Part shown: positions 27,052 through 36,942 of the stretch, piece after piece
Position numbering within the stretch: position 1 is the first letter of the stretch
Layout: every line of letters starts with the position of its first letter
NCBI RefSeq assembly: GCF_003814835.1
Contig: NZ_RKRG01000002.1
Location: forward strand, 62,001-126,000
Reading direction: 5' to 3'
Source of the DNA: Methanobrevibacter gottschalkii DSM 11977
GTDB taxonomy: Archaea; Methanobacteriota; Methanobacteria; Methanobacteriales; Methanobacteriaceae
DNA: 64,000 nucleotides
Position numbers and translations under genes: made by a program
The notes under the pieces: model-generated
What the model saw: only the letters and a program-made list of their open reading frames with translations
The model's database searches: none
Told to the model about the DNA's origin: nothing

Positions 27052-27756
27052 ATGAGTACAATTATTGAATTTAAAAATGTGTGTAAAGAATATAAATCTG
27101 GAGATCACATTTTAAAAGCTATGGATAATGTTAATTTTACAATTGGTGAAGGGGAGTTTGTTGTAATTCTTGGGCCGTCAGGTGCAGGTAAATCCACACT
27201 ATTAAACCTTTTAGGAGGTCTTGATAGTGTTACTTCAGGTCAGATTATTGTTAATGATAATCATGTTGAATCATTCACTGACAATCAATTAACTGAATAC
27301 AGGGCTAAAAATGTTGGTTTTATCTTTCAATTTTATAATTTGATTCCAAATTTGACTGCTTTGGAAAATGTGGAATTAATGAAAGATATTGTGGATGTAA
27401 AAATCAATGGATTGGATGTTTTAAATTCAGTTGGCCTAGAAGATCATGCTAATCAGTTTCCTGCACAATTATCCGGTGGGGAACAGCAGAGAGTATCTAT
27501 TGCAAGAGCTGTTGCTAAACAGCCTACAATGCTTTTATGTGATGAGCCTACTGGTGCACTTGACTCAAAAACTGGTGTTTTGATCTTAAATTTACTTCAG
27601 GACATGAGCAATAACAAGAATACTACTGTGGTTATTGTAACTCACAATGCTATTTTGGCGGATGCTGCTGATAAAGTAATTAGGATTAAAAACGGTCAAA
27701 TAGAAAGTATTGCTATAAATGAAAATCCGAATAAGGTTACTGATTTGGAATGGTGA
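27052..27756 (+). CDS. ABC transporter ATPase, LolD/MacB type
   Basis: The 234-residue ATPase has Walker [10 protein letters not shown], signature LSGGEQQR and Walker B MLLCDEP. It belongs to the group that powers FtsX-like permeases by mechanotransmission rather than classical transport. An AGGAAGG ribosome binding site precedes the ATG. It ends 4 bases before the first of two large permeases, and as the only ATPase here it probably drives both. Confidence 0.9.
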   Translation: MSTIIEFKNVCKEYKSGDHILKAMDNVNFTIGEGEFVVILGPSGAGKSTLLNLLGGLDSVTSGQIIVNDNHVESFTDNQLTEYRAKNVGFIFQFYNLIPNLTALENVELMKDIVDVKINGLDVLNSVGLEDHANQFPAQLSGGEQQRVSIARAVAKQPTMLLCDEPTGALDSKTGVLILNLLQDMSNNKNTTVVIVTHNAILADAADKVIRIKNGQIESIAINENPNKVTDLEW

Positions 27757-27760
27757 GTAT

Positions 27761-30031
27761 ATGCTTGCAAAGAAGATGTTAAGAGACATCAAAAAGCATA
27801 AAACTCAATTTTTATCTATTTTTTTAATGGCATTTTTAGGAGTATTTGTGTTTGCTGGTGTTGGCGGGGAATCAGTCGGGCTTGAAGTAAATGTAAATAA
27901 TTACTATAATGATACTAATTTAGCTGATGGTTGGATTTATTCACCTAATTTGGATATGAATTTTATTGATGATGTGAATAATTTAACTCCAACGACTCAA
28001 AGTGAGAGACAACTGGTTTTAGATTCGATTGCGGATTTTTCAAATAATCCTGAGATTAAACTGCATTTTATCGAGAACAATACTATATCTAAATTTTATT
28101 TGATGGATGGTGAACCATTGAATATCAGTGATGAAGATGGGGTGTGGCTTGATAAAAGTTTTGCAGATGCTAAAAATTTGAAAGTGGGCGACAATATTAC
28201 TTTTGAGTTTAACGGATTTAAAATCAAAAAAGAAATTAAGGGAATCGGATATTCGCCGGAATATGTATATCATGCATCAACTTCATCAGTAATACCTGAT
28301 TTTAACAAAATTGGTTTTGCTTACATGTCTTATAAAGCATTTCCTACAGATAATATTCCATATAACGTTTTAAATGTAAAATTTACCGGATCTCCTGAGG
28401 AATATAATAATTTATTGTCTGATAAACTTGATGGGGAGTATAATTCATTTGTTGAACAGTCTGAACATTCAAGTGTTTCTCAATTTTCAGAAGAAATTAA
28501 TCAGCATAAAATGATGGGGGATATTTTTCCTGTTGTATTTATATTGATTGCAATGCTAATCCTTTTAACAACAATGACTAGAATTATTGCACATCAACGA
28601 ACTCAAATTGGTATTTTAAAAGCAAGTGGATTTACAAATAAATCAATCATGATTCATTATGTTTCTTACGGTTTCTGGTTAGTTTTGATTGGTTCTATTT
28701 TAGGTTTAATTATTGGGCCTGTGACATTGCCTCAGCTATTTTATCCATCAATGAGTTCAACTTACAAATTACCTTCATGGAATCCCGCATGGAGTATGGA
28801 TTTTGTTTATGTTGCTGTTGTTATGATTATAATGTCTCTTTTAGTATCTTATTTTGCAGTTAGAAGCATTTCAAAGGAAAATCCTGCAGATACAATTAAG
28901 CCAAAAATTCCTAAAATTTCATCATCAGGTTTAGTTGAAAAAATAGGATTCTGGAAACATTTATCTTTTAATTCTCGTTGGAATTATCGTGATGCTAAAA
29001 GAAATAAATTCAGGGCATTAATGACAATAATTGGAGTCATTGGTTGTACTGCACTTCTAGTATCAGCATTCGGGATGTATGATGGAATGAATGATTTAAA
29101 GGAATGGGAATTTAATCAGATAAATCATTATGATTCAAAATTAGTCATTGATAATGACGCATCCTTATCCGAAATTGATGATGTTGCCCGTGATGTTGAT
29201 GGGGATAAAATAATGGAATCAGCTATTGAAATTGAATCGGATTCGGCTAAAAAGTCAGGGTCTCTGATAGCTTTAAACCACACGGATTTGATAACACCAA
29301 CAGATTATGATTGGAATAAAATGGAAATAGGAGATGATGAAGTTTCTATTTCACAAAAAATGGCTGACATGTTGGATATCAGTGTTGGGGATACTGTAAA
29401 ATGGCATATTATTGGTTCGGATAAATGGATTAAGACAAAAATTGATAAGATTCATGCAGATCCGACATCACAGGGAATTGTAATGTCTTCTGATAAACTA
29501 GAAAATCTTGATTTAAATTACACTCCCACAAGCATTGTTACTGAACAGCATGTTGATAAGAATTATTCTATTATTAAAACAGTTAACTCAATGAAGGATA
29601 TAACTTCTAGCTGGGATGAATTAACAGAATCAATGTGGCTATTAATTTATATATTGATATTTTTTGCATCCCTTCTGGCTATTGTTGTACTTTATAATTT
29701 AGGTTTGTTATCGTTTACAGAAATCGAACGTGAAATAGCAACTCTTAAGGTTTTAGGATTCAAAACAGGTTCATTAAGGAAACTTCTGTTAACACAAAAC
29801 TTATGGTTTACTTTTGCAGGATTTATATTGGGGCTTCCTGTTGGTTATTATGTATTAAAGATGATGTGGGATTCTTCAGGAGATTCATTTTACATATTGC
29901 CTTCAATATCTCCTATGAATTTTATTCTAACTGCGACAATAACATTTACTTTATCGATACTGGTAAATCTAATGTTTTCACGTAAAATTAAGAAGTTAAA
30001 TATGGTTGAATCCTTAAAAAGTGGGGAATAG
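27761..30031 (+). CDS. FtsX/MacB-like ABC permease (first paralog)
   Basis: The 756-residue permease has an N-terminal membrane anchor, a large extracytoplasmic domain (about 40-245), a three-helix block, a second extracytoplasmic domain and a final three-helix block: the duplicated FtsX layout. The start at 27761 follows GGTGAG; an upstream reading from 27719 would overlap the ATPase gene. Such complexes usually move lipids or peptides or signal across the envelope. The substrate is unknown; the metal-type operator upstream hints at stress or metal response. Confidence 0.85.
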   Translation: MLAKKMLRDIKKHKTQFLSIFLMAFLGVFVFAGVGGESVGLEVNVNNYYNDTNLADGWIYSPNLDMNFIDDVNNLTPTTQSERQLVLDSIADFSNNPEIKLHFIENNTISKFYLMDGEPLNISDEDGVWLDKSFADAKNLKVGDNITFEFNGFKIKKEIKGIGYSPEYVYHASTSSVIPDFNKIGFAYMSYKAFPTDNIPYNVLNVKFTGSPEEYNNLLSDKLDGEYNSFVEQSEHSSVSQFSEEINQHKMMGDIFPVVFILIAMLILLTTMTRIIAHQRTQIGILKASGFTNKSIMIHYVSYGFWLVLIGSILGLIIGPVTLPQLFYPSMSSTYKLPSWNPAWSMDFVYVAVVMIIMSLLVSYFAVRSISKENPADTIKPKIPKISSSGLVEKIGFWKHLSFNSRWNYRDAKRNKFRALMTIIGVIGCTALLVSAFGMYDGMNDLKEWEFNQINHYDSKLVIDNDASLSEIDDVARDVDGDKIMESAIEIESDSAKKSGSLIALNHTDLITPTDYDWNKMEIGDDEVSISQKMADMLDISVGDTVKWHIIGSDKWIKTKIDKIHADPTSQGIVMSSDKLENLDLNYTPTSIVTEQHVDKNYSIIKTVNSMKDITSSWDELTESMWLLIYILIFFASLLAIVVLYNLGLLSFTEIEREIATLKVLGFKTGSLRKLLLTQNLWFTFAGFILGLPVGYYVLKMMWDSSGDSFYILPSISPMNFILTATITFTLSILVNLMFSRKIKKLNMVESLKSGE

Positions 30032-30110
30032 GTTTTATACCTATTTCTACTTATTTAGTTACAAAATATTTAAAAATACATAATTTCAAATTATTATTCA
30101 AGGTGATTCG

Positions 30111-30332
30111 ATGGCTAAAATTACTGCAGACTCAAAATATATGGAACTTTTAAATAAATATCCTTTACTTAAAAGAGATTTATCTCAAAAAAACTGGAAA
30201 TTCGAATTTCTAGTAACTCCAATGGGAAAAATCTCATTATGGGAAGCTAATCTTGAAGAAGTAAGTAAACATGCTGAATTGAGTGTTGATGAGACAGTTA
30301 CTTTATTTCAAGACTTAGTTGATTCATACTAA
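30111..30332 (+). CDS. Small DUF1858-like protein
   Basis: The 73-residue protein starts ITADSKYMELLNKYPLLKRDL, a pattern seen in DUF1858-type helical domains, but it lacks the cysteine many of those have. AAGGTGAT precedes the ATG. It sits between two paralogous FtsX permeases on the same strand, so it may be an accessory of that complex, or merely an insertion between duplicated genes. Family assignment is weak. Confidence 0.5.
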   Translation: MAKITADSKYMELLNKYPLLKRDLSQKNWKFEFLVTPMGKISLWEANLEEVSKHAELSVDETVTLFQDLVDSY

Positions 30333-30382
30333 TTTTTTTTAAATCTTTAAATTTAAATCTTATTTTGTCCATATAATGTATT

Positions 30383-32641
30383 ATGTCGTTATCTAAAAAG
30401 ATGTTAAGGGATATAAGAATCAATAGAACCCAATTTATTGCAATATTTCTCATGGCATTTTTAGGTATTTTTGCATATTGCGGAATCTGTAGTGAATATT
30501 ATGGATTGGAACAGACAAGTGCGGATTTTTATAATGAAACTAATCTGGCTGATGGTTGGATTTATAAAACCAGTTTTGATAATGCAGATTTGGATAAAAT
30601 AAATAATCTGGCAATGCAAACAGAAAGACAACATGTAATTTCATCTGTTGGGGAATTTGATAATGATCCTGACATTACACTGCATTTTGTTGAAAACAAT
30701 ACAATTTCTAAATTTCATGTTTTCCAAGGAAAAGATTTTGATATTAATGATGAGTCCGGTGTCTGGTTGGATAAGCGTTTTGCTGATTCAAAAGAGTTAA
30801 ATGTCGGAGACAATATTACTTTTAAATTTGATGGGAAAACTATTGAAAAAGAGATTAAAGGTATTGGATATTCTCCCGAGTATGTTTACGAGTCATCGGC
30901 TACTTCAATTACTCCAAATTTTGAGGATGTTGGTTTCGCATATTTGTCATATAAGTCATATCCAGATAATGTTGAATTTAATCGTTTACTGGTTAAATAT
31001 AATCAGTCAGATGATTCTTTTAAAGAAAAGCTTGATGATTCAATTAGCTATTTGTCATTTACAAAACAGGAAGACCATGTTAGTGTGGCACAATTTAGTG
31101 AGGAAATGGCGCAACATAAAATGATGGGGGATGTTTTTCCAATTCTTTTTATTCTGATTACATTTTTAACACTTTTAACAACAATGACAAGGGTTGTAAC
31201 ATATCAAAGGACTCAAATTGGAATCTTAAAAGCAGTTGGTTTTAAAGATAGGACAATAATTTTACATTTCATCTCTTATGGATTTTTCCCAGTTCTGATA
31301 GGTTCTATTTTGGGACTTATTGCAGGACCGATGGTTATTCCAAAGATGTTTTATCCATCAATGACTACTCGTTATACTTTACCTTCATGGAATCCCGGTT
31401 TTGATATGAGTTTTGTTTATGTTGCAGCAGCACTTGTGATCTCTTCAGTTATTGTTACGTATTTGACTTGCAGACGTATTTCAAAAGAAAATCCTGCAAA
31501 TACCATGAGGCCAAAGGCTCCAAATGTATCCTCAAATAGCTTTTTTGAAAAATCTAAATTATGGAATCATTTAAGTTTCAATTTCCGTTGGAACTGGAGA
31601 GATGCAAGAAGAAATAAATTCAGGGCATTAATGGCAATTATTGGTGTTATGGGTTGTGTTTCATTATTAATCGCAGCTTTTGGTATGAATGACAGTATGG
31701 ATGATTTGAAAACTTGGGAATATGATGACATTAATCATTTTGAGTCAAAATTAGTGATTTCTAATAATGCATCTCAGGAAGAATTGTATTATGTAATTAA
31801 TGGAACTAATGGCAGTTTTATAATGCAGATGCCTATTGAAATTAAATCGAACAATCATGAAAACACGGGTGTACTTTTAGTTTCAAACAATACCGACTTG
31901 ATATCTTACACGGATAGTAATAAAAATCCAATTGAAATTAAGGAAGGGGATATTTCAATTTCAACAAAATTGGCTCAGGATTTTAATTTAAGTATTGGTG
32001 ATAAAATTAAATGGCATATTGTTGGAAATGATGACTGGGTTAAATCAGAAATTGGTCAAATTCATGCAGAACCTATTTCACAAGGTTTAATAATGTCTCC
32101 CGATACTTTAGAAGATGAAGGTTTAAATTTTACACCAACCAGTATTCTAACTTCAGAAAAATTCGGTGAAAATATCAATTCAATTAAATCTGTATCTACT
32201 CTTGAAGACATGGAGGAAAGTTGGAGTGAGATGACTTCTTCTGTTATGATGATGGTTTATGTTATAACTGTTGTTGCATGTCTTTTAGCTATTTTAGTCC
32301 TTTATAATCTTGGAATTTTATCATTTACTGAAATGGAAAGGGAAGTTGCAACTTTAAAGGTTCTTGGTTTTAAAACAAATTTCTTAAGAAGATTGTTGTT
32401 GACTCAGAATCTGATTTTTACAGCTATTGGTTTTATTTTAGGAATCCCTCTCGGATTCTATTTCATGACATTGATGATGGATGCTGCAGGGGAATCTTTG
32501 TATTATGTTCCTATGTTGACTTGGGGAAATATAATGCTGTCTGCTGTGATAACATTTTCAATATCAATTGCAGTTAATTTAATGTTTTCAGATAAAATTA
32601 GAGATTTGAATATGGTTGAAGCTTTAAAAGATGTAGAATAA
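30383..32641 (+). CDS. FtsX/MacB-like ABC permease (second paralog)
   Basis: The 752-residue product aligns along its whole length with the permease at 27761 (both start with KKMLRDI and share ETEREVATLKVLGFKT-like helix borders) but has diverged considerably. The two may form a heterodimer or serve different cargo. A TATA element centred near 30355 lies 28 bases before the ATG, predicting a separate leaderless transcript and therefore independent control from the first permease. No second ATPase accompanies it. Confidence 0.85.
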   Translation: MSLSKKMLRDIRINRTQFIAIFLMAFLGIFAYCGICSEYYGLEQTSADFYNETNLADGWIYKTSFDNADLDKINNLAMQTERQHVISSVGEFDNDPDITLHFVENNTISKFHVFQGKDFDINDESGVWLDKRFADSKELNVGDNITFKFDGKTIEKEIKGIGYSPEYVYESSATSITPNFEDVGFAYLSYKSYPDNVEFNRLLVKYNQSDDSFKEKLDDSISYLSFTKQEDHVSVAQFSEEMAQHKMMGDVFPILFILITFLTLLTTMTRVVTYQRTQIGILKAVGFKDRTIILHFISYGFFPVLIGSILGLIAGPMVIPKMFYPSMTTRYTLPSWNPGFDMSFVYVAAALVISSVIVTYLTCRRISKENPANTMRPKAPNVSSNSFFEKSKLWNHLSFNFRWNWRDARRNKFRALMAIIGVMGCVSLLIAAFGMNDSMDDLKTWEYDDINHFESKLVISNNASQEELYYVINGTNGSFIMQMPIEIKSNNHENTGVLLVSNNTDLISYTDSNKNPIEIKEGDISISTKLAQDFNLSIGDKIKWHIVGNDDWVKSEIGQIHAEPISQGLIMSPDTLEDEGLNFTPTSILTSEKFGENINSIKSVSTLEDMEESWSEMTSSVMMMVYVITVVACLLAILVLYNLGILSFTEMEREVATLKVLGFKTNFLRRLLLTQNLIFTAIGFILGIPLGFYFMTLMMDAAGESLYYVPMLTWGNIMLSAVITFSISIAVNLMFSDKIRDLNMVEALKDVE

Positions 32642-32653
32642 ATAAAAAAAGTA

Positions 32654-32679
32654 CTTTAAAGAATAAAAATTCTTTAAAG
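32654..32679. terminator. Convergent hairpin
   Basis: CTTTAAAGAAT and ATTCTTTAAAG form an 11-bp perfect stem with a 4-base loop between the stop codons of the second FtsX permease and the convergent DUF4012 gene, so it could serve both directions. Archaeal termination depends mainly on T tracts, so the hairpin role is inferred. Confidence 0.45.
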
Positions 32680-32680
32680 A

Positions 32681-33397
32681 TTAAGTTATGCTTTCAAATC
32701 CTTTAGTTGCAAGTAATTTTGTAAATGATCCTTGTGGTTCCATTATGATATTTCCATTGGAATATTCTTTTAGTGCTGTTTGAACCATTGTACTTTTTTT
32801 AACAGGATCTTTAGCTGTATTAGCAAGTGCTTTAGCCAATACCATTACCGCATCGGATCTAGACATTGTTCCTTGAACATGTTCATTTCCTGGATATCCA
32901 TTATATGCATCGTTTTGACGAATGATGTCTGTTGCACTAAGGTTTGTTTCAGTACCATTTATTTTAAGTGGTCTGATTGAATCAATAATGCTGTCAATAC
33001 CTTTATCATAAACAACAACTACTGCATCAGCATGCATTCCTGTACGAACTTCTACAATTTCCTTTGCATTTTGCATACCTTCACCCAGTCCATTCCATAG
33101 ACAGTCGTGAAGCATCATTGGTCCTTGAAGGCCTCCAGGTGCTGATTTTGTAGGGTGTGTCATTCCACCAGGATATATTGGTGTATAGTTTTTAAGTGAA
33201 CCGTTTTCTAAACGGATCATGAATGCCATATCTACTCCACCGTTTGGCTGTTCTTCTTTATCAGATGCTAATACTAATATATTCTTAGTTTCATGAGATA
33301 AGTCAGGTGTCATAAATAATGTACCTACAATAAACGCTACCAATCCTAAAAGGATTACAAGAAGGATGGCAATAATTAGTTTTTTGCTTCTTTTCAT
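32681..33397 (-). CDS. Membrane-anchored DUF4012 protein
   Basis: One N-terminal membrane helix (about residues 8-30) anchors an extracytoplasmic domain of the DUF4012 type, with the motif EEQPNGGVDMAFMI followed by a conserved PGGMTHP stretch. Function is unknown; the family is found in envelope contexts of bacteria and archaea. The start at 33397 (ATG) is preferred to the GTG at 33406, but the ribosome binding site is ambiguous. It stands alone, convergent with the FtsX operon. Confidence 0.65.
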   Translation of the reverse strand: MKRSKKLIIAILLVILLGLVAFIVGTLFMTPDLSHETKNILVLASDKEEQPNGGVDMAFMIRLENGSLKNYTPIYPGGMTHPTKSAPGGLQGPMMLHDCLWNGLGEGMQNAKEIVEVRTGMHADAVVVVYDKGIDSIIDSIRPLKINGTETNLSATDIIRQNDAYNGYPGNEHVQGTMSRSDAVMVLAKALANTAKDPVKKSTMVQTALKEYSNGNIIMEPQGSFTKLLATKGFESIT

Positions 33398-33616
33398 TAT
33401 ATCCACTTACCTAAAATTAAATTTACTATATTTATTTTTCAAAATAAGTTTAAAAATAAATTTTATATTATTATTATGTTCTATTGAGTTATATATATTT
33501 TAAGAATTATCGGCTATTTTCTATCTTTTTTCTTTCTATTCTGAAATTTTATTTTTAGGATTATTTTTCATAAATTATAAAGCATATGTTTAAAAAACTT
33601 TTAAGTAGGTGATTTT

Positions 33617-34080
33617 ATGGAAGATGTTTATGATTGGAAAGGGATTAATGGGCAAATTATGACTTTTAAAAAAGAAGTGGTGATGCTAAAAAGATTACTT
33701 ATATTGGATCACCGGGTGTATGCACTCCTTTTGCCGAGTTACTGGCTTATTCTGTGAGGGATAAAGAGAATCATTTTATTCCTTTGGTAAATGTTGATGA
33801 CTGTCATAAGTTTGAATCTAAATATTATGGTATGGTTCTAAATGATGAAGTTTCAGATCCTCATGATTCTGATGTTGTTGTTCTGTTAGGCGGGCTATCA
33901 ATGCCAAAATACAATTTAGGTACCGGGGAATTAAATGATTTAATAAAAGATATTTTAAAAGATGATGGTCAAATTATTGGAGTTTGCTTTATGAACATGT
34001 TTACTAAAGTTAATTGGTTAGATAAATTTGACTTTGATTGTGTCATTGACGGTAATTTAGTTGGGGTTGTTAAAAAATAA
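33617..34080 (+). pseudogene. DUF2124 protein gene with a frameshift
   Basis: The gene begins at 33617 with a good AGGTGAT site and reads 20 codons ending MTFKKE. Continuity is lost near 33678: the following sequence GDAKKITYIGSPGVCTPF is in another frame that runs to 34080. One restored base joins them into about 155 residues, the normal length of this methanogen-specific family of unknown function. Either the gene is broken or the base call is wrong. An internal ATG at 33754 would give only the C-terminal 108 residues. Confidence 0.7.
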
Positions 34081-34105
34081 CTTCACTTTTATTTTTTAAA
34101 ATAAT

Positions 34106-34160
34106 ATATCATGATATCATGATATGAAAACATTTAAATACATAAACATATCATAATATG
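34106..34160. promoter_or_regulatory. ArsR-type operator pair around the arsR-cadA promoter
   Basis: A perfect 20-bp palindrome, ATATCATGATATCATGATAT, occupies 34106-34125. A TATA box (TTTAAATA, 34133-34140) follows. A second, shorter palindrome, CATAT-CATA-ATATG, covers the predicted start of transcription at 34147-34160. Operators on either side of the core promoter are typical for autorepression by ArsR/SmtB proteins. Confidence 0.6.
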
Positions 34161-34185
34161 TAAATATATAATATGTGTGATGACT

Positions 34186-34557
34186 ATGGAAAATAATAAT
34201 CTTGGAAATAAGGATGATTTGTGTGAAGTTTTTGATTCTCATGAAGATGTTGTAAATCGTGTAAAAGAACGTATACCTGATGAAAGTGATTTTACTGAAC
34301 TATCTGAATTCTTTAAAATATTTGGAAACCCAACAAGATTAAAAATTATTTCCCTGCTTAGTATTGAAGATTTATGTGTATGCGATATCTGCGAAGCGCT
34401 TGATTTAAATCAAACCACGGTTTCAAATCAATTAAGAATACTGCGTGCGAATAATATTGTCAAATACCAAAAAGAAGGTAAAATGGCAAGATATTCTCTC
34501 ACAGACCTTCACATTGAAATGATTTACAAAGTAGGTTTGGAACATATATTAGAATAA
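34186..34557 (+). CDS. ArsR/SmtB-family metal-sensing repressor
   Basis: The 123-residue winged-helix repressor carries the metal motif LCVCDIC at the start of its alpha3 helix, as in CadC/ArsR sensors, followed by the DNA-recognition helix QTTVSNQLRILRANNIV. It would release DNA on binding Cd, Zn, Pb or a thiophilic metal(loid). The start at 34186 is chosen for the GTGAT 4 bases upstream; GTG 34177 and ATG 34180 are alternatives. It lies 18 bases before the metal-exporting ATPase and probably controls it through the palindromes upstream. Confidence 0.88.
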   Translation: MENNNLGNKDDLCEVFDSHEDVVNRVKERIPDESDFTELSEFFKIFGNPTRLKIISLLSIEDLCVCDICEALDLNQTTVSNQLRILRANNIVKYQKEGKMARYSLTDLHIEMIYKVGLEHILE

Positions 34558-34575
34558 TTTTTAATTGGTGATACT

Positions 34576-36930
34576 ATGGTAAAAAATAGATGTTATGATG
34601 CTGATTGTGATAAAGATAACTGTCACAATCCAGAACATTACAATTATATCTGTTTTGATCCAAATTGTGATGAAATTAAATGTAATGATTCTGATCATTA
34701 TGATAAACAATTATTAAGAGATTATCAAAAAAATACAGATTTAAGTGTTTATGATCATGGAGAAGAGATAGATTATGATGAAGATGTTGATATAAGTCTT
34801 TGTGGTTGTCCTGATTGTGCAGACGACCATGATCACGATCATGATCATCACCACGATCATTCTCATGACCATCATGAACATGATGAGGATGATTCATGTT
34901 CTGATGAAAGTTGTAGTTGCCATGACCATGATGAGCATGACCATCATGACCATGATGATGTTGATATAAGTCTTTGTGGTTGTCCTGATTGTGCAGATGA
35001 TGGCCATGAACATGGTCATGGAGATGAAGAATTGTTGGCTGAAGGAAAACCATTAATTGCTAATAGGCCAATACAAATCATTGTTTCAAGCGGCATATTG
35101 TTTGTTTTAGGTCATGTTTTTGAATGGTTGTCATTTAGCCCTGCAGTTGTTACAATAATTTATATGTTAGGTGCTTTAATTGCAGGTTATGAAATAGCTG
35201 TTTTAGCATACAACTCATTAGTTAAAAGACATACTGTTGGTCCGGCAATGCTTATGTGTGTTGCATGTGTAGCTTCATTTATTATTGGGCATCCTGAAGA
35301 AGGTGCTGCAGTAACATTTTTATATTACATAGCGGAATTTTTAGAAGATTATGCGGAACATCGTGCTAAACGTTCTATTAAGTCTTTAGTTGAAATTGCT
35401 CCTGAAACTGCAAGGGTAAAATTAAATGATTCTGAGGAGTTAAGAAATGTTGATGATGTTGATATCGGTGAGATCGTTATTGTAAAACCTGGAGATAAAG
35501 TTCCTTTGGATGGTGAAGTTGTTTTAGGATCTTCATCAATTAACCAATCTTCCATTACTGGTGAAAGTGTTCCAGTTCTAAAGGAAACTGGTGATGAAGT
35601 ATTTTCTGGAACTGTTAATGAAGATGGTTACTTGGAAATTGCGGTAACTAAAAAGGCTAAGGATTCTGTTATTTCAAAAATTGTCACTTTGGTTAAAAGA
35701 TCTCAACTCAACAGGTCTGAAACCGAATCATTAGTTGAAAAAGTTGCTAAATATTATACTCCAATCATGATGGTTGCAGCTATTTGTGTTGCATTAATTC
35801 CATCGTTTGTATTTGGTCAAAACTTAGTTGATTGGGTTTATAAAGCGCTTTCACTTTTAGTAATTTCATGTCCATGTGCATTTTTAATCTCAACACCGGT
35901 AGGTATGGTATCTGCTATTACCTCAGCTACTAAAAATGGTGTTTTGATTAAAGGCAGTACATATGTTGAAGAGATGCGTGATGTAAAAGCAGTCATCTTT
36001 GATAAAACTGGTACTTTAACAGAGGGAAAATTAATTTTAAGTGATGTTGAAGTTCTGGATGAAAACTTCTCAAAAGAAGATATTATCAGGATTGCAGCAT
36101 CTCTGGAAAATCAATCTTCCCACCCAATTGCACAGGCTATTGTAAATTATGCAACAGTAAATGGTATTAAATTTAGTGAAATTAATGACTTTAAGAATGT
36201 TCCGGGAAAGGGCATTGTAGCTAATATTGGGGAAGAACAATACTATGCGGCTAATGAATCATTAATAGAGGATGGGTCATTTGAAGTTTCAAGAGATGAA
36301 ATTAATAGATATTCAGCTGAAGGTAAAACAATTGTATTTATTGGAAACTCAAAGAATGTTTTAGCCATTATTACAGTATCTGATAAAATTAGACCAAATG
36401 CTCATGAGGTAATTTCTGATTTAAAAGAACAAGGTGTACAGACAATCATGCTCACCGGTGATAATAAACTTGCCGCAAAAAGTGTGGCATCTGAAATCGG
36501 AATGGATTATGTGTATTCTAATCTAATGCCTGAAGATAAACTAAACATTCTGGATACAATTAGAAACAAGTTTGGTGATGTGGCTATGGTTGGGGATGGC
36601 ATTAATGATGCTCCGGCTCTAGCACGTGCAAATATTGGTATTGCAATGGGTGCTGCAGGTTCTGATGTGGCTATTGAAACAGCGGATGTTGCATTAATGC
36701 AGGATGATATTTCAAAACTCCCATACCTGTTCACTTTAAGCCGTAAAACAATGGGTATTATTAAACAGAATATTACTGTGGCTATTGCAGTTAAATTGTT
36801 ATGCGTAATACTTGCAATCTTAGGCATCATTACATTGATGATGTCTGTAGGTTTTGGGGATTTAGGACTGACAATGCTTGTTATCTTAAATTCCTTTAGA
36901 ATTGGAATGGTGAAAGATCCACTATTCTAA
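34576..36930 (+). CDS. cadA: P1B-type Zn/Cd-exporting ATPase with His-rich N-terminus
   Basis: The 784-residue pump exports Zn2+, Cd2+ or similar ions. It shows the transmembrane CPC motif (C432-P-C434), the phosphorylated Asp476 in DKTGTLT, an HP site (QSSHPIAQAI) and GDGINDAPAL. The N-terminal 150 residues lack a normal heavy-metal domain and instead are packed with Cys, His and Asp. They include two exact copies of DVDISLCGCPDCAD flanking a His-Asp-rich linker, probably a metal reservoir or sensor. GGTGATACT precedes the ATG. It is cotranscribed with the ArsR gene. Confidence 0.92.
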   Translation: MVKNRCYDADCDKDNCHNPEHYNYICFDPNCDEIKCNDSDHYDKQLLRDYQKNTDLSVYDHGEEIDYDEDVDISLCGCPDCADDHDHDHDHHHDHSHDHHEHDEDDSCSDESCSCHDHDEHDHHDHDDVDISLCGCPDCADDGHEHGHGDEELLAEGKPLIANRPIQIIVSSGILFVLGHVFEWLSFSPAVVTIIYMLGALIAGYEIAVLAYNSLVKRHTVGPAMLMCVACVASFIIGHPEEGAAVTFLYYIAEFLEDYAEHRAKRSIKSLVEIAPETARVKLNDSEELRNVDDVDIGEIVIVKPGDKVPLDGEVVLGSSSINQSSITGESVPVLKETGDEVFSGTVNEDGYLEIAVTKKAKDSVISKIVTLVKRSQLNRSETESLVEKVAKYYTPIMMVAAICVALIPSFVFGQNLVDWVYKALSLLVISCPCAFLISTPVGMVSAITSATKNGVLIKGSTYVEEMRDVKAVIFDKTGTLTEGKLILSDVEVLDENFSKEDIIRIAASLENQSSHPIAQAIVNYATVNGIKFSEINDFKNVPGKGIVANIGEEQYYAANESLIEDGSFEVSRDEINRYSAEGKTIVFIGNSKNVLAIITVSDKIRPNAHEVISDLKEQGVQTIMLTGDNKLAAKSVASEIGMDYVYSNLMPEDKLNILDTIRNKFGDVAMVGDGINDAPALARANIGIAMGAAGSDVAIETADVALMQDDISKLPYLFTLSRKTMGIIKQNITVAIAVKLLCVILAILGIITLMMSVGFGDLGLTMLVILNSFRIGMVKDPLF
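34783..34997 (+). repeat. 41-bp exact direct repeat inside cadA
   Basis: Identical 41-base copies at 34783-34823 and 34957-34997 encode the CGCPDC metal motif. They are 174 bp apart (58 codons), so recombination between them would delete or duplicate the His-rich linker without breaking the frame. Confidence 0.8.
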
Positions 36931-36942
36931 TTTTTACTTTTT

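Noticed and set aside
33754-34080. 108-codon frame as a complete separate gene
   Set aside because: It lacks a ribosome binding site and is the C-terminal part of the DUF2124 protein whose start is at 33617.
34676-35053. Minus-strand 125-codon His-rich open frame
   Set aside because: It is the shadow of the His/Asp-rich cadA start: CAT/GAT codons read as ATG/ATC-type codons on the other strand.
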